This document shows, one piece after another, positions 24,907-36,046 of a stretch of DNA of 64,000 nt (position 1 is its first letter; each line of letters begins with the position of its first letter). This DNA comes from Sipunculus nudus. Taxonomy: Eukaryota > Annelida > Sipuncula > Golfingiida > Sipunculidae. The DNA lies in NCBI GenBank assembly GCA_026874595.1, contig CM049311.1, positions 36,063,176 to 36,127,175 of the forward strand, written 5' to 3'. The notes beneath the pieces are model-generated. The model had not been told where the DNA came from and ran no database searches. It saw only the letters and a list, made by a program, of their open reading frames with translations. A program made the position numbers and the translations under genes.

Positions 24907-25370
24907 AGGTGCCCATTCGCCCACCTTTTGAAAAGAATTTATGTGATTTCTGACTTCCTCTGTGTATATTTAAATGACCAAAGGGTAATTCCTGGTTGTC
25001 AAAAGTTCTTATAAAGCCTTGGTGAAGGATGTATGAACTTGTTTATCAACAACATGTTTGTAAACACAGCAATGTTGACAAATGGGAAAACATGTAACCT
25101 AAGGTGGTAGGTTGCATATATGCAGAGGTAGAAAGGTCACTTGTTGCAAAAACGTCATTTGCAAAACTCTGGCTTATCTGACTTGCTGCCAGATGCCCTT
25201 GTTGAATTAGTTTTGATTATTTTTGCAGGCCCCCACATATTATAAACACATTGAAATAAACAAAACAAGCAGCCTGTGTGCGGTGATATCCTCGTTTTCT
25301 GGCCTATTTTTATAAAAACTTCAAGGGAGTACCTTTAGTTTATAAAGGTCAGATAGGTGATTGGGCCCCT
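24907..25370 (+). mobile_element. MITE with TTAA target duplication, copy 1
   Basis: A 464-bp segment is flanked on both sides by TTAA (24,903-24,906 and 25,371-25,374). It has imperfect terminal inverted repeats: it starts AGGTGCCCATTCGCC and, read from the other end, starts AGGGGCCCAATCACC. It has no coding capacity. TTAA duplications are typical of piggyBac and a few other cut-and-paste superfamilies. The family copies at 30,038-30,452 and 44,396-44,649 share most of its length, including TTGTTTATCAACAACATGTT and GTGATATCCNCGTTTTC. Confidence 0.8.
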
Positions 25371-25389
25371 TTAAGATATGCTTCCTATA

Positions 25390-25760
25390 GTTGAAGTTTG
25401 TTAAATAAAGATAATTCCTCAAAATAAGGCCAAAATGCGCCGATCCCACGTTGCACCGGCTTTCCTTTTCGTTTATACCCACGTGTTTATAACATGTGAG
25501 GGGCCCGTCAAAATGGCCGCCTGTCGTCATAAAAAAAGTCAGAAATGACTTCTGGGAGCAAAAACCCGAGTTTTGCAAAGGACAACTACCAACAAGAGAC
25601 CTTTATTCTTACGCAGATGAACAGACAATCCCTCCAGTAACTTGCTTTTTTTTCCTGTTGTCAACATGGGCATATGTACCGTGTTAACTAACAATTTGTA
25701 AGTAAACAAACACATACCACCATCACAGGGGCATCAAAAGAAATTTTCTTAGCAGGAAGT
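25390..25760 (-). mobile_element. Divergent relative of the TTAA MITE, opposite orientation
   Basis: The order of short matches follows copy 2 at 30,038-30,452: AAAATAAGGCCAAAA, CCCACGTTGC, TTTATAACATGTGAGGGG, GTTTTGCAAAGGACAACTACC and TTGTCAACATGG. No clear terminal TTAA pair remains. It lies tail to tail with copy 1. Homology was judged by eye. Confidence 0.45.
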
Positions 25761-26454
25761 ATCTTGTTCTTTTGATATGTTAACCAGAAATAACTTACAT
25801 TCAAAAAGTAGGGTACGTTAATAAATGACTTAAAACAAAAGAAAAAAGTTCTCGGAAAGATAACTGAGGGGGAAGCCGGCCTTCTGATATCTTAATTCAC
25901 AGGACAATTCAACCAATAGTTCCTGGTCATAATCTTAAAATAAGGTTATAAACGCTAACAGACTGGACTGGCTAGACCACATGAATAAAAGCAGAGAAAT
26001 GTTTATATGGACGCCTGATGAACCCGAAAGGAGCATCTTTCACGATCTCATGTCACCCCTGGCGGATGTGTAAAAAATAGCCATGACAACAACTGCATAC
26101 AAAGTGTCGCCAATAGTCAGTCTGTCTGGGGGACCTGCTCGCTTTTCATTTCCATCCGTTCACGACTACATCAAGTACCGGCGAACCGGCCCGGCCTTAA
26201 TGGTTGAAATGGAGCACAGTGGTTCTAATGCGCTGGTCGTTCATTTACGAGCCAGTTAACATTCCGCGTGCCATGGGCCCATGTTTGCCTCACTAATTCT
26301 AGACAAACCATATTTGTCCTCAGAAGTCTTTCTGCTCTTTGGCGGCGACCAAATGGAAGCGTAGGTGGGTGGGGTGTGCTGTAATGCAGCTAGTATTACA
26401 TTATTGTGAATTTCACTTTGTGAGAAAAAAAAAAGAAAAACTGTTGTTCCCTAT

Positions 26455-26770
26455 TTGTTCGCAAGGGTTTCAAATTCGCGACATTCGTGAAAAGTGAGTC
26501 ATCCCGAAAATAAAACTTTCGGGAATAAGTGGCCCAATCGTCGAAGGCAATTCGAAAAGAAAAAGATTGCTATGATGTCAAATTTTTCAAATTATCTGCA
26601 AAAAGAACAGCATTTTCTACTTTATCGATGTTCGCTTCAGCCCTCGTGCAATCATTACGATTTATTTAGTGTAATACATTCATATAATGGAAGCTATGCT
26701 CTGCGTTGATGAGAAAATGCAACCCTCGCGAAAAAAAAAATGAAAAAATTTAACCTCACAAATATGAAAC
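26455..26770. repeat. Dispersed repeat with CGAAAATAAAA motifs
   Basis: The block TTCGCAAGGGTTTCAAATTC, then CGAAAATAAAACTTTCGGGA and ATAAGTGGCCCAATCGTCG, resembles 38,332-38,415 (CGCGAAAATAAAATCTTCGTGA then ATAAGAGGTCCCACCGTC). It is probably a short non-autonomous repeat. A further CTCGCGAAAA motif lies at about 26,727. I see no gene in the flanks (25,761-26,454 and 26,771-27,613); an open frame at 27,112-27,498 has no recognisable motif. Confidence 0.4.
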
Positions 26771-27613
26771 AAATCACAGTATGTAATAAATCGTGTTGAA
26801 AGTCATCCTCCTATCCGGGGTCAGGTGGGGCATTGAGATACGCATCTTTTTATCAAGTCATTTAAATGAGTTGTGTGCCCATCGTTTTCACAGACGACAG
26901 TACACGGATGTGTCACAAAACACATATTTTCATTGTGATGCCCATCGACTCCGCCTCGGGACATGAATCAATTTGATATAGTAAAGCAATGAGTCAGGTC
27001 CGACACGCCGCGCCTTTATAGCAACCGCTGCATTACCGAGGATGCCGCGGCTTTTACTGATTAGAATTGCTGAGCCAATAAAACAAGGGACGGCAAAAGT
27101 ATTGTCTGGTTGTGATAGCTGTCAGCTCTTCCAACATTGTTTACAAACGGTGGGAGTTGACATCAATGGACGCGGGCAGAAAACACCGTTGCCTAACAGG
27201 TGTTGGTTCTCAGCTTTCAATCTCAATTCAATTTTATCTCCCTAAAAGCAGAATTCATTGTATAAACTTCCGTGCGTACAATCATCATAACATTTTTGTT
27301 AAAACATTTAATATCAGCGATGTACACCTGTCTCAATGTCATGTTAACATTAGAGGCGCTTGGTATAAGATTGAGGTAGTACACGTATACTTTTGTTCTA
27401 TTTCTGCATGTTTCATAAGTTGCTTAGGGACAAGGTACCTAATATGTAAACGTATGGATGCTTCCGCAAAATCAGTTACACTTTCGAAAATAATGTAGTT
27501 ATATTACAACTAATATGTGTTTAAAAATAATGCTCTCCTGTTGGTCAAAAACGTTACATTTAAATGTATAACAGATGATCAATAACAAATTCAAAGTTGA
27601 CTTTCGTGTCTTT

Positions 27614-27847
27614 TGTTATATGAGCCCTTTTTATTTTGAGCAGCGGTCTTGCATGTGTTTCTTTTATTGTGCACAGGGGTGCTTCATGCGTTGTTGACAT
27701 TTGGTTCGCGTGCTAGCTCGTGTTGTAGCGGCCTCGCCTGGCCGAATGTTGCAGGCTCGGTTTAATCCACATTGGTTGAACCTTGGCGTGTAGATACACA
27801 GCGTTCTTTGTTCTAGTATGTTCTTTGAGCATGTTTATTATGTTAGT
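27614..27847 (+). mobile_element. Truncated 5' LTR
   Basis: It begins TGTTATATGAGCC and matches the first 230 bp of the 3' LTR, including GCAGCGGTCTTGCATGTGTT, GTAGCGGCCTCGCCTGGCCG and GTTTATTATGTTAG, where the match stops and pol-like sequence starts. Confidence 0.85.
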
Positions 27848-28200
27848 GATACTGCTGCTGGTGCTGTGTTATTACAGGAAGGCAATGATCGCATACATCA
27901 TCCAATTTGTTATATCTGAAGTAAATTTAATGCAAACCAGAAAAACTACTCCACTATTGAAAAGGAATGTTTGGCATTGATTTTGGCATTGCAACATTTT
28001 GAAGTTTGTTACTTCATCAGTCAAGCCTATCATTGTCTTCAGTGATCACAATCCCCTCACGTTCATGAACATGTTGAAGTGTAAAATCAAAGAATTTTGA
28101 GATGAAGTTTGTTTTTACAGGATTACAATCTTGATATCAAACACAATAAAGGGAAAGACAATGTACTTGCAGATTGCTTATCGAGATGTTTATCAAATGC
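27848..28200 (+). pseudogene. Broken RNase H remnant of a Ty3/gypsy pol gene
   Basis: Translated piecewise, this segment gives the landmarks of the Ty3/gypsy RNase H domain in order: DTAAGAVLLQ, then NYSTIEKECLALILAL (containing the conserved Glu), VFSDHNPLTF (conserved Asp), and LDIKHNKGKDNVLADCLSR (the terminal Asp motif usually seen as ADALSR). The functional family protein removes the RNA strand after reverse transcription. Here the frame is interrupted by an in-frame TGA at about 27,917, a frameshift between the LALQHFEV and SDHNPL parts, a TGA near 28,101 and another frameshift before the LDIKH part. The start lies directly at the LTR fragment, so no N-terminal pol remains. It is certainly non-functional; family assignment is firm from the motif order. 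Confidence 0.85.
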
Positions 28201-28312
28201 TGTAAACGAGATGTTTATGTAATGTTGTAAATAAGATTCTTTTGCAATGTTGTAATTATTTAGTGATTGTGATCGCAAAAAGAAAGTTTTGAGAAAGTTT
28301 TTTTTTTCTTAT

Positions 28313-28323
28313 AGGAGGGGGAG
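28313..28323 (+). promoter_or_regulatory. Polypurine tract of the LTR element
   Basis: AGGAGGGGGAG sits immediately upstream of the TG that opens the 3' LTR, preceded by a T-rich stretch. This is the expected place and composition of the plus-strand primer. Confidence 0.8.
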
Positions 28324-29117
28324 TGTTACAGGTGACCTTTTTATTGTGTGCAGCGGTCTTGCATGTGTTCTTGCAGGGGTGCTCCATGTGCTGTTGACAT
28401 TTGTTTCGTGTGCCACGCGTAGCTCGTTTTGTAGCGGCCTCGCCTGGCCGGATGTTGCAGGCTCGGTTTAATCCGCATTGGTTGAACCCTGGCGTGTAGT
28501 TACACAGCGTTCTTTGTTCTAGTAAGTTCTTTGAGCGTGTTTATTATGTTAGGTTCTTTAGATTTTTTGAGAAATGGAACGTTCTCGGCTTAAGGTGAAC
28601 ATCTTTAAAAAGAGGCTGTGTTTTAAAGCTGAGAGAGAGAGAGAGGTGAGAGAATATTCCAGCGGACACAGCAGCTTGTTAGATAGTTTGTGGGACCTAT
28701 TCCGATAAGTGCGGCAGTTACAGATTTTCTTTAGATTTTCTTCTGGATTTGTAACGGATCTTTAACAGTCTTCACTTTTCTTTCGAGTAGTTACAAGAGC
28801 TTTACATTGGACTGTTATTCTCTGAGAGAATTTGTGTGAACTGTTCGTCCGGCTTATACATTTTAAAGGACTTATTGCTGTGACAGTGGTGGTATCCAAG
28901 TACTTTGCACTTTGTTTATTTTACTGTGTGATTGTATTGATTTGCTGTTTTACTGCTGTACTACTGTGTAAATGTATTGATTTAGTGTATTGTAATGTTA
29001 TGGTTGTTTTAAGAATAAATTATGGTTGTTTTAAGAATAAATAATGGTTATTTGTTAACAAAAAACACTGACTTCTTTATTCATTCCCCTAGACATTTCA
29101 AGCTGCCTATTGTTACA
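28324..29117 (+). mobile_element. Complete 3' LTR
   Basis: A 794-bp LTR begins TGTTACAGG and ends CTATTGTTACA. It matches the truncated 5' LTR at its start and the minus-strand solo LTR along its length. A (GA)n run, GAGAGAGAGAGAGG, lies at about 28,632. Two short identical pieces, TTATGGTTGTTTTAAGAATA, are repeated in tandem near 28,998-29,040. The base run after the end (GAATCT) is also found after the other LTR. Confidence 0.85.
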
Positions 29118-30033
29118 GAATCTAATTTTTTTTATTACAAAATTTATGTTTATCATAAACACTTTATGGAATATATATATATATTACACTAGATTTTCGT
29201 ACAATTTATTCGCTGTTGTATCTTAGAAGATTTAAGCATGAATATGTAAAGTCCGGAAATTGGTGCTCAATATCGGGCTCACAATCAGCAATGGTTATAA
29301 TTATTACAAATGAACCTTCATTTCAGTAAACATTTATGGTACGTTTTCCATGGTATTTTTTGTGTGTGCTTTTCTTGTCAAACACGAAGGGTGTCTGTGA
29401 AAATAACGGGCAGTTACTATATTTAACAGAATGCTCTTTATTGCGCCGCTGATTACTCAGGTCATTTCACCACCGGCCAATTAGACCAGGAAATGATTTG
29501 ATGTTCTTTCGCTTAAAAGCAAAGTCGTTCATCCCTTTGCACCTACCTAAGTGATTTGAACAGACCAACAACTAACCAAGGGCTCTCAGGTCACCAACTA
29601 CTCCAATATATGTTGGTATTATCTAGGAAGTCGTTGGGACAAATACTTCTGGACAATTTTCGTTCATTAAGGTATAAACCGAAGATGGTGTCACGCTATC
29701 ACCACCTGCAGGTTGCAGAGCGTCTGTGGAGTTTGTATGCTGAGAAAAGTTGAGGGACACAATCCTCAGGCTGTATGGACGGAAGTAAACACTCCTCGGC
29801 GGAACCCCCCCCCCCCCCCATCCCCCGAAGAATATCATATTTTCTTCAATTCATCTACATACTAGGGAAGTATTTTTTATGAGAGTAATCGCTAAATTTT
29901 CAGTACTCCTACATATAATTTCCTTTGATTTGAACATAAAACAATACATTTTCTGGGCTTAAATTTACGAGAATTCAATCAGGCAATTTGAAGCATATTG
30001 TATACAAACATTTCTCAAATTAAGATGCATAGA
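29118..30033. other. Unique DNA, no gene recognised
   Basis: No recognisable gene. A C-run lies at about 29,806-29,820 (a G-run on the minus strand). Short open frames of 65-71 codons on both strands around 29,556-29,838 overlap each other and show no motif. Confidence 0.5.
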
Positions 30034-30037
30034 TTAA

Positions 30038-30452
30038 AGGGGCCCAATCACCTATCTGACCTTTATAAGCTAAAGCTAATCCCCCGGAGCTTTTATAAAA
30101 ATAGGCCAGAAAACGTGGATATCACCCCACGCAGGCTGCTTGTTTTGTTTATTTCAACAAGTTTATAATATGTGGGGGCCAGATAAGCCAGAGCTTGGCA
30201 AATGGCGTTTTGCAACAAGTGACCTCTCTACCTTCGCATATATGCAACCTACCACCGTATGTTACATGTTTTTCCCATTTGTCAACAATGCTGTGTTTAT
30301 AAACATGTTGTTGATAAACAAGTTCATAATCCTTCACACAGGCCTTATAAGGACTTTTCACAACCAAAATTACCTTTAGATCATTAATCTATACACAGAG
30401 GAAGCCAGAAAACACATAAATTCTTTTTCAAAAAGTAGTTGAATGGGCACCT
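30038..30452 (-). mobile_element. MITE with TTAA target duplication, copy 2
   Basis: A 415-bp element lies in the opposite orientation to copy 1, between TTAA at 30,034-30,037 and TTAA at 30,453-30,456. It starts AGGGGCCCAATCACCTATC and, read from the other end, starts AGGTGCCCATTCAAC. The internal match to copy 1 covers nearly the whole length, with small deletions. Confidence 0.85.
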
Positions 30453-30456
30453 TTAA

Positions 30457-31618
30457 ACTAGAGGTAGCATACCCATCCCAAGCATGGTTACAAAAAAAAA
30501 ATTCTGAAATTGTATACTTTTGTTGTTTGTGTATCTGCAACCCACCTGGGGGCTGTCATCTGATATGTAAATAGCAAATATGGCAGCCTGAATGACATAT
30601 GCCAAAATCCCGGGGCGCCTTTTAATCTGCACATTAGATTGTTACCCTGCTCCAAATCTTCCTCCTTTCAGCCTAAGGATCAGTATTTTTTCGTGTTGGA
30701 CATATAATCAATATTGCAAAGTCAGATTACAATTTTGCCATTTCCATACTGTGCATAACATTTCCAATACATTTACTTTGGATACTGAAGTGGAGGTATA
30801 TCAGACTTCCACTTCAAGCAATGAAATTTGTTGCAAAGTTGTAACATCATTAAGGGCACACTGTATATAGCAGAATTAAAAACGGGATAACGAATGTTCA
30901 AAATGATGCGTTTTATTGCCCTAAAAAGTAAAGGAAAAAAAGTAGACTTTGCCTTTCCCGCCCCATCTCACTCCTAAAAATTCAGGATGACCTTTTCTCC
31001 CTCCCCTTCCTGCCCTTTTCATTGTCAGAAATGTAATGTCGTAATAAGACTAGCTTATAATCTGTAAGATACTCATCTATAAGATAAACATTTTAAATGA
31101 GCCACATTAATTTACTCTGTTTTCCCTCGCAATAATACACGTTTCTGATGTTAAAAATATTTACTTGAAGAAAATCTTGACCTAAATTCAAAGAAGTGGC
31201 ATACTGGTTTCGACAAGTTTTCTTTCTTTTTCTTTCTTTTACCGAATGTTTAGCGCTGGTACACAAATTTATACCATGCATTTGGAACTCAACAATAAAA
31301 TAATAAGAATAGGATTACCTCTAAGGTGCACTCCTGCAGATATATTAATGTCAGTAAGAACTTGCATTAATTCTTCGCTCATCTTTCTTCATATTTTACA
31401 GGCAAATATCATATTGTCACAGACAGGTGGGGCACTATGACGTCACAATGGTAACGTGACCTGTTTTGTGCCCGGCGAGCAAGTTCATTGTCAGTTATTG
31501 TAGATTTCATTGTCAGCTGGGCTTGCCCAATAAGAGCCTCTCCTCTTCTGTTATATTGCACCTGCCGCCGTATACGACATTTAAAGTAGTTTAGTTGCGT
31601 GTCAATGTATACGGATGC
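30457..31618. other. Unique DNA, no gene recognised
   Basis: AT-rich sequence with only short open frames (at most 92 codons at 30,592-30,870, plus) and no motif that I recognise. Confidence 0.5.
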
Positions 31619-31676
31619 AGTGGCGTACCTAATGGGGGGCGGCAGGGGCGGTCCGCCCCGGGCGGCACATTTTTGG
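31619..31676 (+). repeat. Likely DNA transposon terminus (hAT-like start)
   Basis: The sequence CAGTGGCGTACCTAATGGGG continues with GGCGGTCCGCCCCGGGCGGC. CAGTGGCG followed by a GC-rich hairpin (GGCGGTCCGCC) is a common type of terminus in animal hAT-like elements, as I recall. I find no matching opposite terminus. Confidence 0.4.
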
Positions 31677-31677
31677 G

Positions 31678-32133
31678 GGCGGCATTTCGAGGAATTAGTA
31701 TAATGAATGGCACAAGGAATTCCTAAAAAAAATACAAATTTGTCGTTTTTGTCCCATTTTCAAGTATTCCAGGGATTATAACCTTGACAATGGAACCTAC
31801 CAAATGATTAGCGAACGATTTGTACATTTTTTGGGGCGGCATTTCTGGGATTTAGTATAATCAGTGGCTCAAGGAGTTCTCAAAATGTACAAATTTGGCC
31901 TTTTTGTCCCATGTTCAAGTATTCCAGGGATTATAAACTTGACAATGGAACCTACTAAATGATTAGCGAACGTTTTGTACTTTTTTATGGGCGGCATTTC
32001 TAGGATTTAGTGTAATCAGTGGCATAAGGAGTTCCTCAAAAAGTTCAAATTCGGCCTTTTTGTCCCTTTTCAAGAATTTCAGGGATTAAACAGTTGGCAG
32101 TGGAACCAACCAAATTATTTGCGGACGATCTCT
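31678..32133. repeat. 157-bp tandem repeat, three copies
   Basis: Three adjacent copies start with GGCGGCATTTC at 31,678, 31,835 and 31,990 (periods 157 and 155). Each contains a TTTTTGTCCC block, CAGGGATTA, TGGAACC and AAATTATTTGCGGACGAT-like ends. Divergence between copies is modest. The repeat follows directly on the transposon-like terminus and is probably subterminal repetition within that element. Confidence 0.85.
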
Positions 32134-34425
32134 ATAGAGGCAAGCTATACGCAAAAAAAAAATACATATCTGTAGTTATTCTTTGTTAAGATCTGTGGTC
32201 TTGCAATGTCAGAACGCCATCGATAAACTGACCAATCATGCCAAAAGCCTACATTTCAGGGCGGTCGTCGTTTACAGAAATCCCTAGCAGCACCTGATAA
32301 TCACCAGGGAAAAACCCTGCCAGAAGACCAATGGACCCCGGTGGTGGGAGTGGGGTGTCTGTAATACACATTGTGCGAAAAATATTTTGACGAATTGTGT
32401 TGCTCTTTCCTTGGAAAGTATTAGGAATTTCCATTCTTGAACTCTTGAATTCCCGAAATTTCAGGATATTTAAACAGCCTGAAACAACCTGGAACGATCT
32501 TTTTCCACGATTCTTCATACTCTAACATCAGTCTTGTTAAAATACAGACGTTTACACTATCGTGTATATAATAAGTACTACCTATAAATGCCTGTGTCTT
32601 TGGATTCACCAATATGGCCTGCATGATCTTTTATGTAACGTGAATAAAAACAATAAACACCCAGCCCTATGTAGGAATTATTTAACTTTAAAATATAATT
32701 CTATTATAACTGTCCGGCGGGATGAATCCCCCTGGCCGCTTAGCCAATGTTCAATATACGTATCAAGCATCAGTTTTAACTTTTAGAGTTCAAAACTTAA
32801 ATTAAAGATATATTTACTTGTACTGTTAATTCTGTTTTTAACAGTTTAATTATCTACTACCTACAGACAATTGTTGTATATTATGACAAATCATTTGAAA
32901 TTAAATTATAATATATATTTAAATTATATAATTATTTGAAATTTATTTAAATACTTTATTGAATAAAAAATAGTCATAAGTTCATAAATAAAACCTCGCA
33001 AAGTGCATAATCACTATAATTCTTAAATGATTTTGATGTAGCCTTGAAATAAAGTATGCTTTTACCTTGGAGGATTTTCTAATTAAACAAAGTCAGTTTG
33101 TCCAAACAGTGGATTTTTTTATGTGAAAATATTAAACATGCCCAGCCTATATATATAGGCTTAAATCATGAATTACGCTTTTTTTAGTAAATATTAAAGT
33201 GCCTTGCAGGCAGCAGTACCATGCATATAGCTCTATTAGGTGTACCTGCTGTCATATGCGTTGACAAGAGGTGGAATTATAAATGTGACAAGGTATTTGT
33301 ATACGTTGAGAATGGAATAACACTCACCAAAAAAAGTTTTTTTTTCAAGCTGAGTATAAAGTAAACATGAATCGTTTTTACATGAATGATAAAAGTTTAA
33401 TTTTAGCCAAGTTTTAATTCCAGCTGATGTAATCATTCTATTTGAATGCACATGTGTAGTAATTACTAAGAATTCTGCATATTTCTGCATTTAAAAATTG
33501 TAATTCCTGTACCAGATTGTGTTATGCCCGTTGCTCTATAGTATTTTCTCATAATCTGTTAAACAAGGCTTGATTGTCCCCACTGAAATTTGGGGATATG
33601 TTCATAAGTTTGCAGATCAGTTCCACAAAGTAAGCTGATAAAAAGAAATGAGGCATAGGCTTAAACAACTAAAACAAAAACAAGACTGCAATATAGTTAT
33701 TATAATTCAATAAAATCAATATGTAGTATAGATAACTCAAGTAGAGATTGCAATAAAAAAACATACTTACACCAAAGTAGGTGTGAAAGCATTGTTAAGA
33801 CCAAAAGGACCTACTTTCGAATTTCCGGGGTAGACAAACCAATCTTTTAGAGGCAAAACTACCGCCCACACCCAAGGAGCACCTTAATCAAATTTATGAA
33901 CAATAACAAAAATGCGTTCACCACAAGGAATTTTTATCATTTTTTTTAAGGAAATTAGAGGAACTTACCAACATTTTTGTTTCCCCGAGACCTTTTCTTA
34001 CATAAAATGCAATATGCTGGAGCAACCTAAAGCTGGACATCCATTATAAGAGAAATAAGTTAATTCTCTAATTGTCTATAAATAGAATTTACTCGACACC
34101 GTTGAACCCTTGGAGAGTATTTTTTTCCCTCTAAACTTTTTTTCGCCCACAGTTAGTCGCTCATAGCAGGATATGATATGGAAATATGATATCCTCGTTC
34201 ACATGCTTTTTAGAGAACTTGCTACCTGCGCCGAGATCAGGTGGGCGCATGGCATGTAACACGCACCCTTGTCACTTGGAATTAACACCCGGATCGGATG
34301 TCCTTACAGTAGTGTACAGGCCGGGACAGGCAAAAAGAAATTCAAGTGATACTCGCAGCTGAGGTCCTGTTCAAATTTTTACCAACTAATTTTTTGACCA
34401 TACCATTTTTTTTTTCATTTAAAAG
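32134..34425. other. Unique AT-rich DNA, no gene recognised
   Basis: Only short overlapping open frames without motifs. A perfect 18-bp palindrome, AGCCTATATATATAGGCT, lies at 33,144-33,161. Confidence 0.5.
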
Positions 34426-34549
34426 AATCACTTGGAAAACTATTATGCCAATAAGGACGCTTTAACACCCGATTTGATTCAGGTTATACGAGAAACACTT
34501 CGTTTTCATCTTGAAGACAAGACGCTTAATAGAGGACTTTTGGCATACT
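34426..34549 (+). other. Possible orphan exon, unidentified
   Basis: A polypyrimidine stretch and AG (TTTTTTTTTCATTTAAAAG) precede an open stretch with protein-like composition (NHLENYYANKDALTPDLI, then VIRETLRFHLEDKTLNR). A possible GT donor follows at 34,550. I do not recognise the protein. It may be a chance frame or a decayed exon. Confidence 0.2.
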
Positions 34550-35300
34550 GTAAAATTGTTACGATGTTTCCCGTTTTCTTTTCGTTTCTTGTAACCCTAT
34601 TACCCCTATTGAGCTGACATAAAAAGCAACTGAAGAATTTATGAATAATGAAAACTTTTATCACGACAAATTTTGTAAAGATGTAATCCCGTTTCTGTAT
34701 ATATTAAAATGAATAATACAGGACAACGATGGGGGCATTACATCACAGAAATAATTGTAGCAGGCCTTTAACACACGCAGTCGACCGAAATGTTATTTTT
34801 TTTTATTCAGGATAAACGTTACTGGAAGAGAGGGTGTTACGACCCATAATGTAATAACTGGCCCATAATGTAATAACGGCCCATATTGTAATAAAAACGA
34901 CCCATAATGTAATAATAGCCCATAATGTAATAAAAACGGCCCATATTGTAATAACTATACCCTGCCCATATTGTAATAAAATCGCAAGTGGGTAAAACGG
35001 CCCATATTGTAATAAAATCGCAAGTGGCTAAAACGGCCCATATTGTAATAAAATCGAAGGTGGGTAAAACGGCCAATAATTTTATAAATCAAAGTTCATG
35101 CAAATTAACTTAGACAATTGACGGTGACACGAATGTGTAAGTGAACATACAAGTATGAAAAACCACTGGATTACATAATGACTATTTGTTTAAAACGGTG
35201 ACCAAGCTAATATGAGCGAAATATGGCCATGATTCATGATTATCCTTTTGTTGAATCAGTGTTTAAAAAGGGTGATAAAGTATTTAAACAAGATAATATA

Positions 35301-35353
<53 letters not shown>

Positions 35354-35845
35354 CCAAAATGTAAATAATTTGTCAATTTTAACAGATAAAATATACAAAA
35401 CTCTCATTATCGATACATTTTAATGTATTTTAATTCTTTTTAAAATATAAATGAAAGTTTAAATTTCAGTGCGTTTTGCTCAATGTATCATAGAGAATAT
35501 TTTATATGATCTCTCGAAACCTCCCGAGATTTGGAAATTATAAATGGAGGTGCTGCTGCAATTTTTGGTGCCTATATATGTATTGGTTAAGATGTCTTAG
35601 GTTAACATGTATAACACGTCGCATAGATTAAGAGCTTTCAACGCATGTATTTGAAGTTAAAACCTGGATGCGTCATTCGTGCGATTCAAGAGTTTACAAT
35701 TTAATTTTTAAAAATAATTAGCCCAAACAACAAAACAACAATTTGAAAATGCCGGTTTCTGTGTTCTAGAGGTAGAGCATATAGGACGCAGAGCGGGGAG
35801 ATTCAGGGGCGTAACCAGGTTTGAGGGAGGCCAGGGGGCCATGAT

Positions 35846-35886
35846 TAGTGGCGGATCTAGAAATTCGAAAGTTGTGGGGGGGGGCG
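35846..35886 (+). repeat. Transposon-like terminus with G-run
   Basis: AGTGGCGGATCTAGAAATTC followed by a run of nine G lies inside the Ginger-like element. It resembles the terminus at 45,993 and the inverted ones at 46,986 and 48,891, so it is probably a nested remnant of that family. Confidence 0.4.
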
Positions 35887-35928
35887 CTAATTTGCATACA
35901 TGGGTACTATAAAAACTGTTATATATAC

Positions 35929-35930
<2 letters not shown>

Positions 35931-35996
<66 letters not shown>

Positions 35997-36046
35997 TATT
36001 AAAATAATAATAATAATTATTATTATTATTATATTATTATTATTAT
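35931..36046. repeat. (TA)n followed by AAT/ATT microsatellite
   Basis: About 33 TA units with one G interruption, then alternating AAT and ATT units, all inside the Ginger-like element. Confidence 0.9.

Larger units (their letters stand above)
27614..29117 (+). mobile_element. Internally deleted Ty3/gypsy-type LTR retrotransposon
   Basis: This remnant has three parts. First is a 5' LTR truncated after about 230 bp (27,614-27,847). It is joined directly to a pol fragment encoding part of the RNase H domain (27,848 to about 28,200). Then come a short tail, a polypurine tract and a complete 3' LTR (28,324-29,117). Gag, protease, most of reverse transcriptase and the primer binding site are missing. 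The LTR is the same family as the solo LTR at 22,383-23,143. It cannot be autonomous: the coding remnant has stops and frameshifts. Confidence 0.85.

Noticed and set aside
22383-29117. The two LTRs as the ends of one large retrotransposon
   Set aside because: They lie in opposite orientation, and the DNA between them holds a TTAA MITE and unrelated sequence instead of gag and pol.
34837-35076. 79-codon frame with ITIWAVLPTCDF repeats, and the similar frame at 36,127-36,558
   Set aside because: Both are translations of the tandem motif in the Ginger-like inverted repeats.
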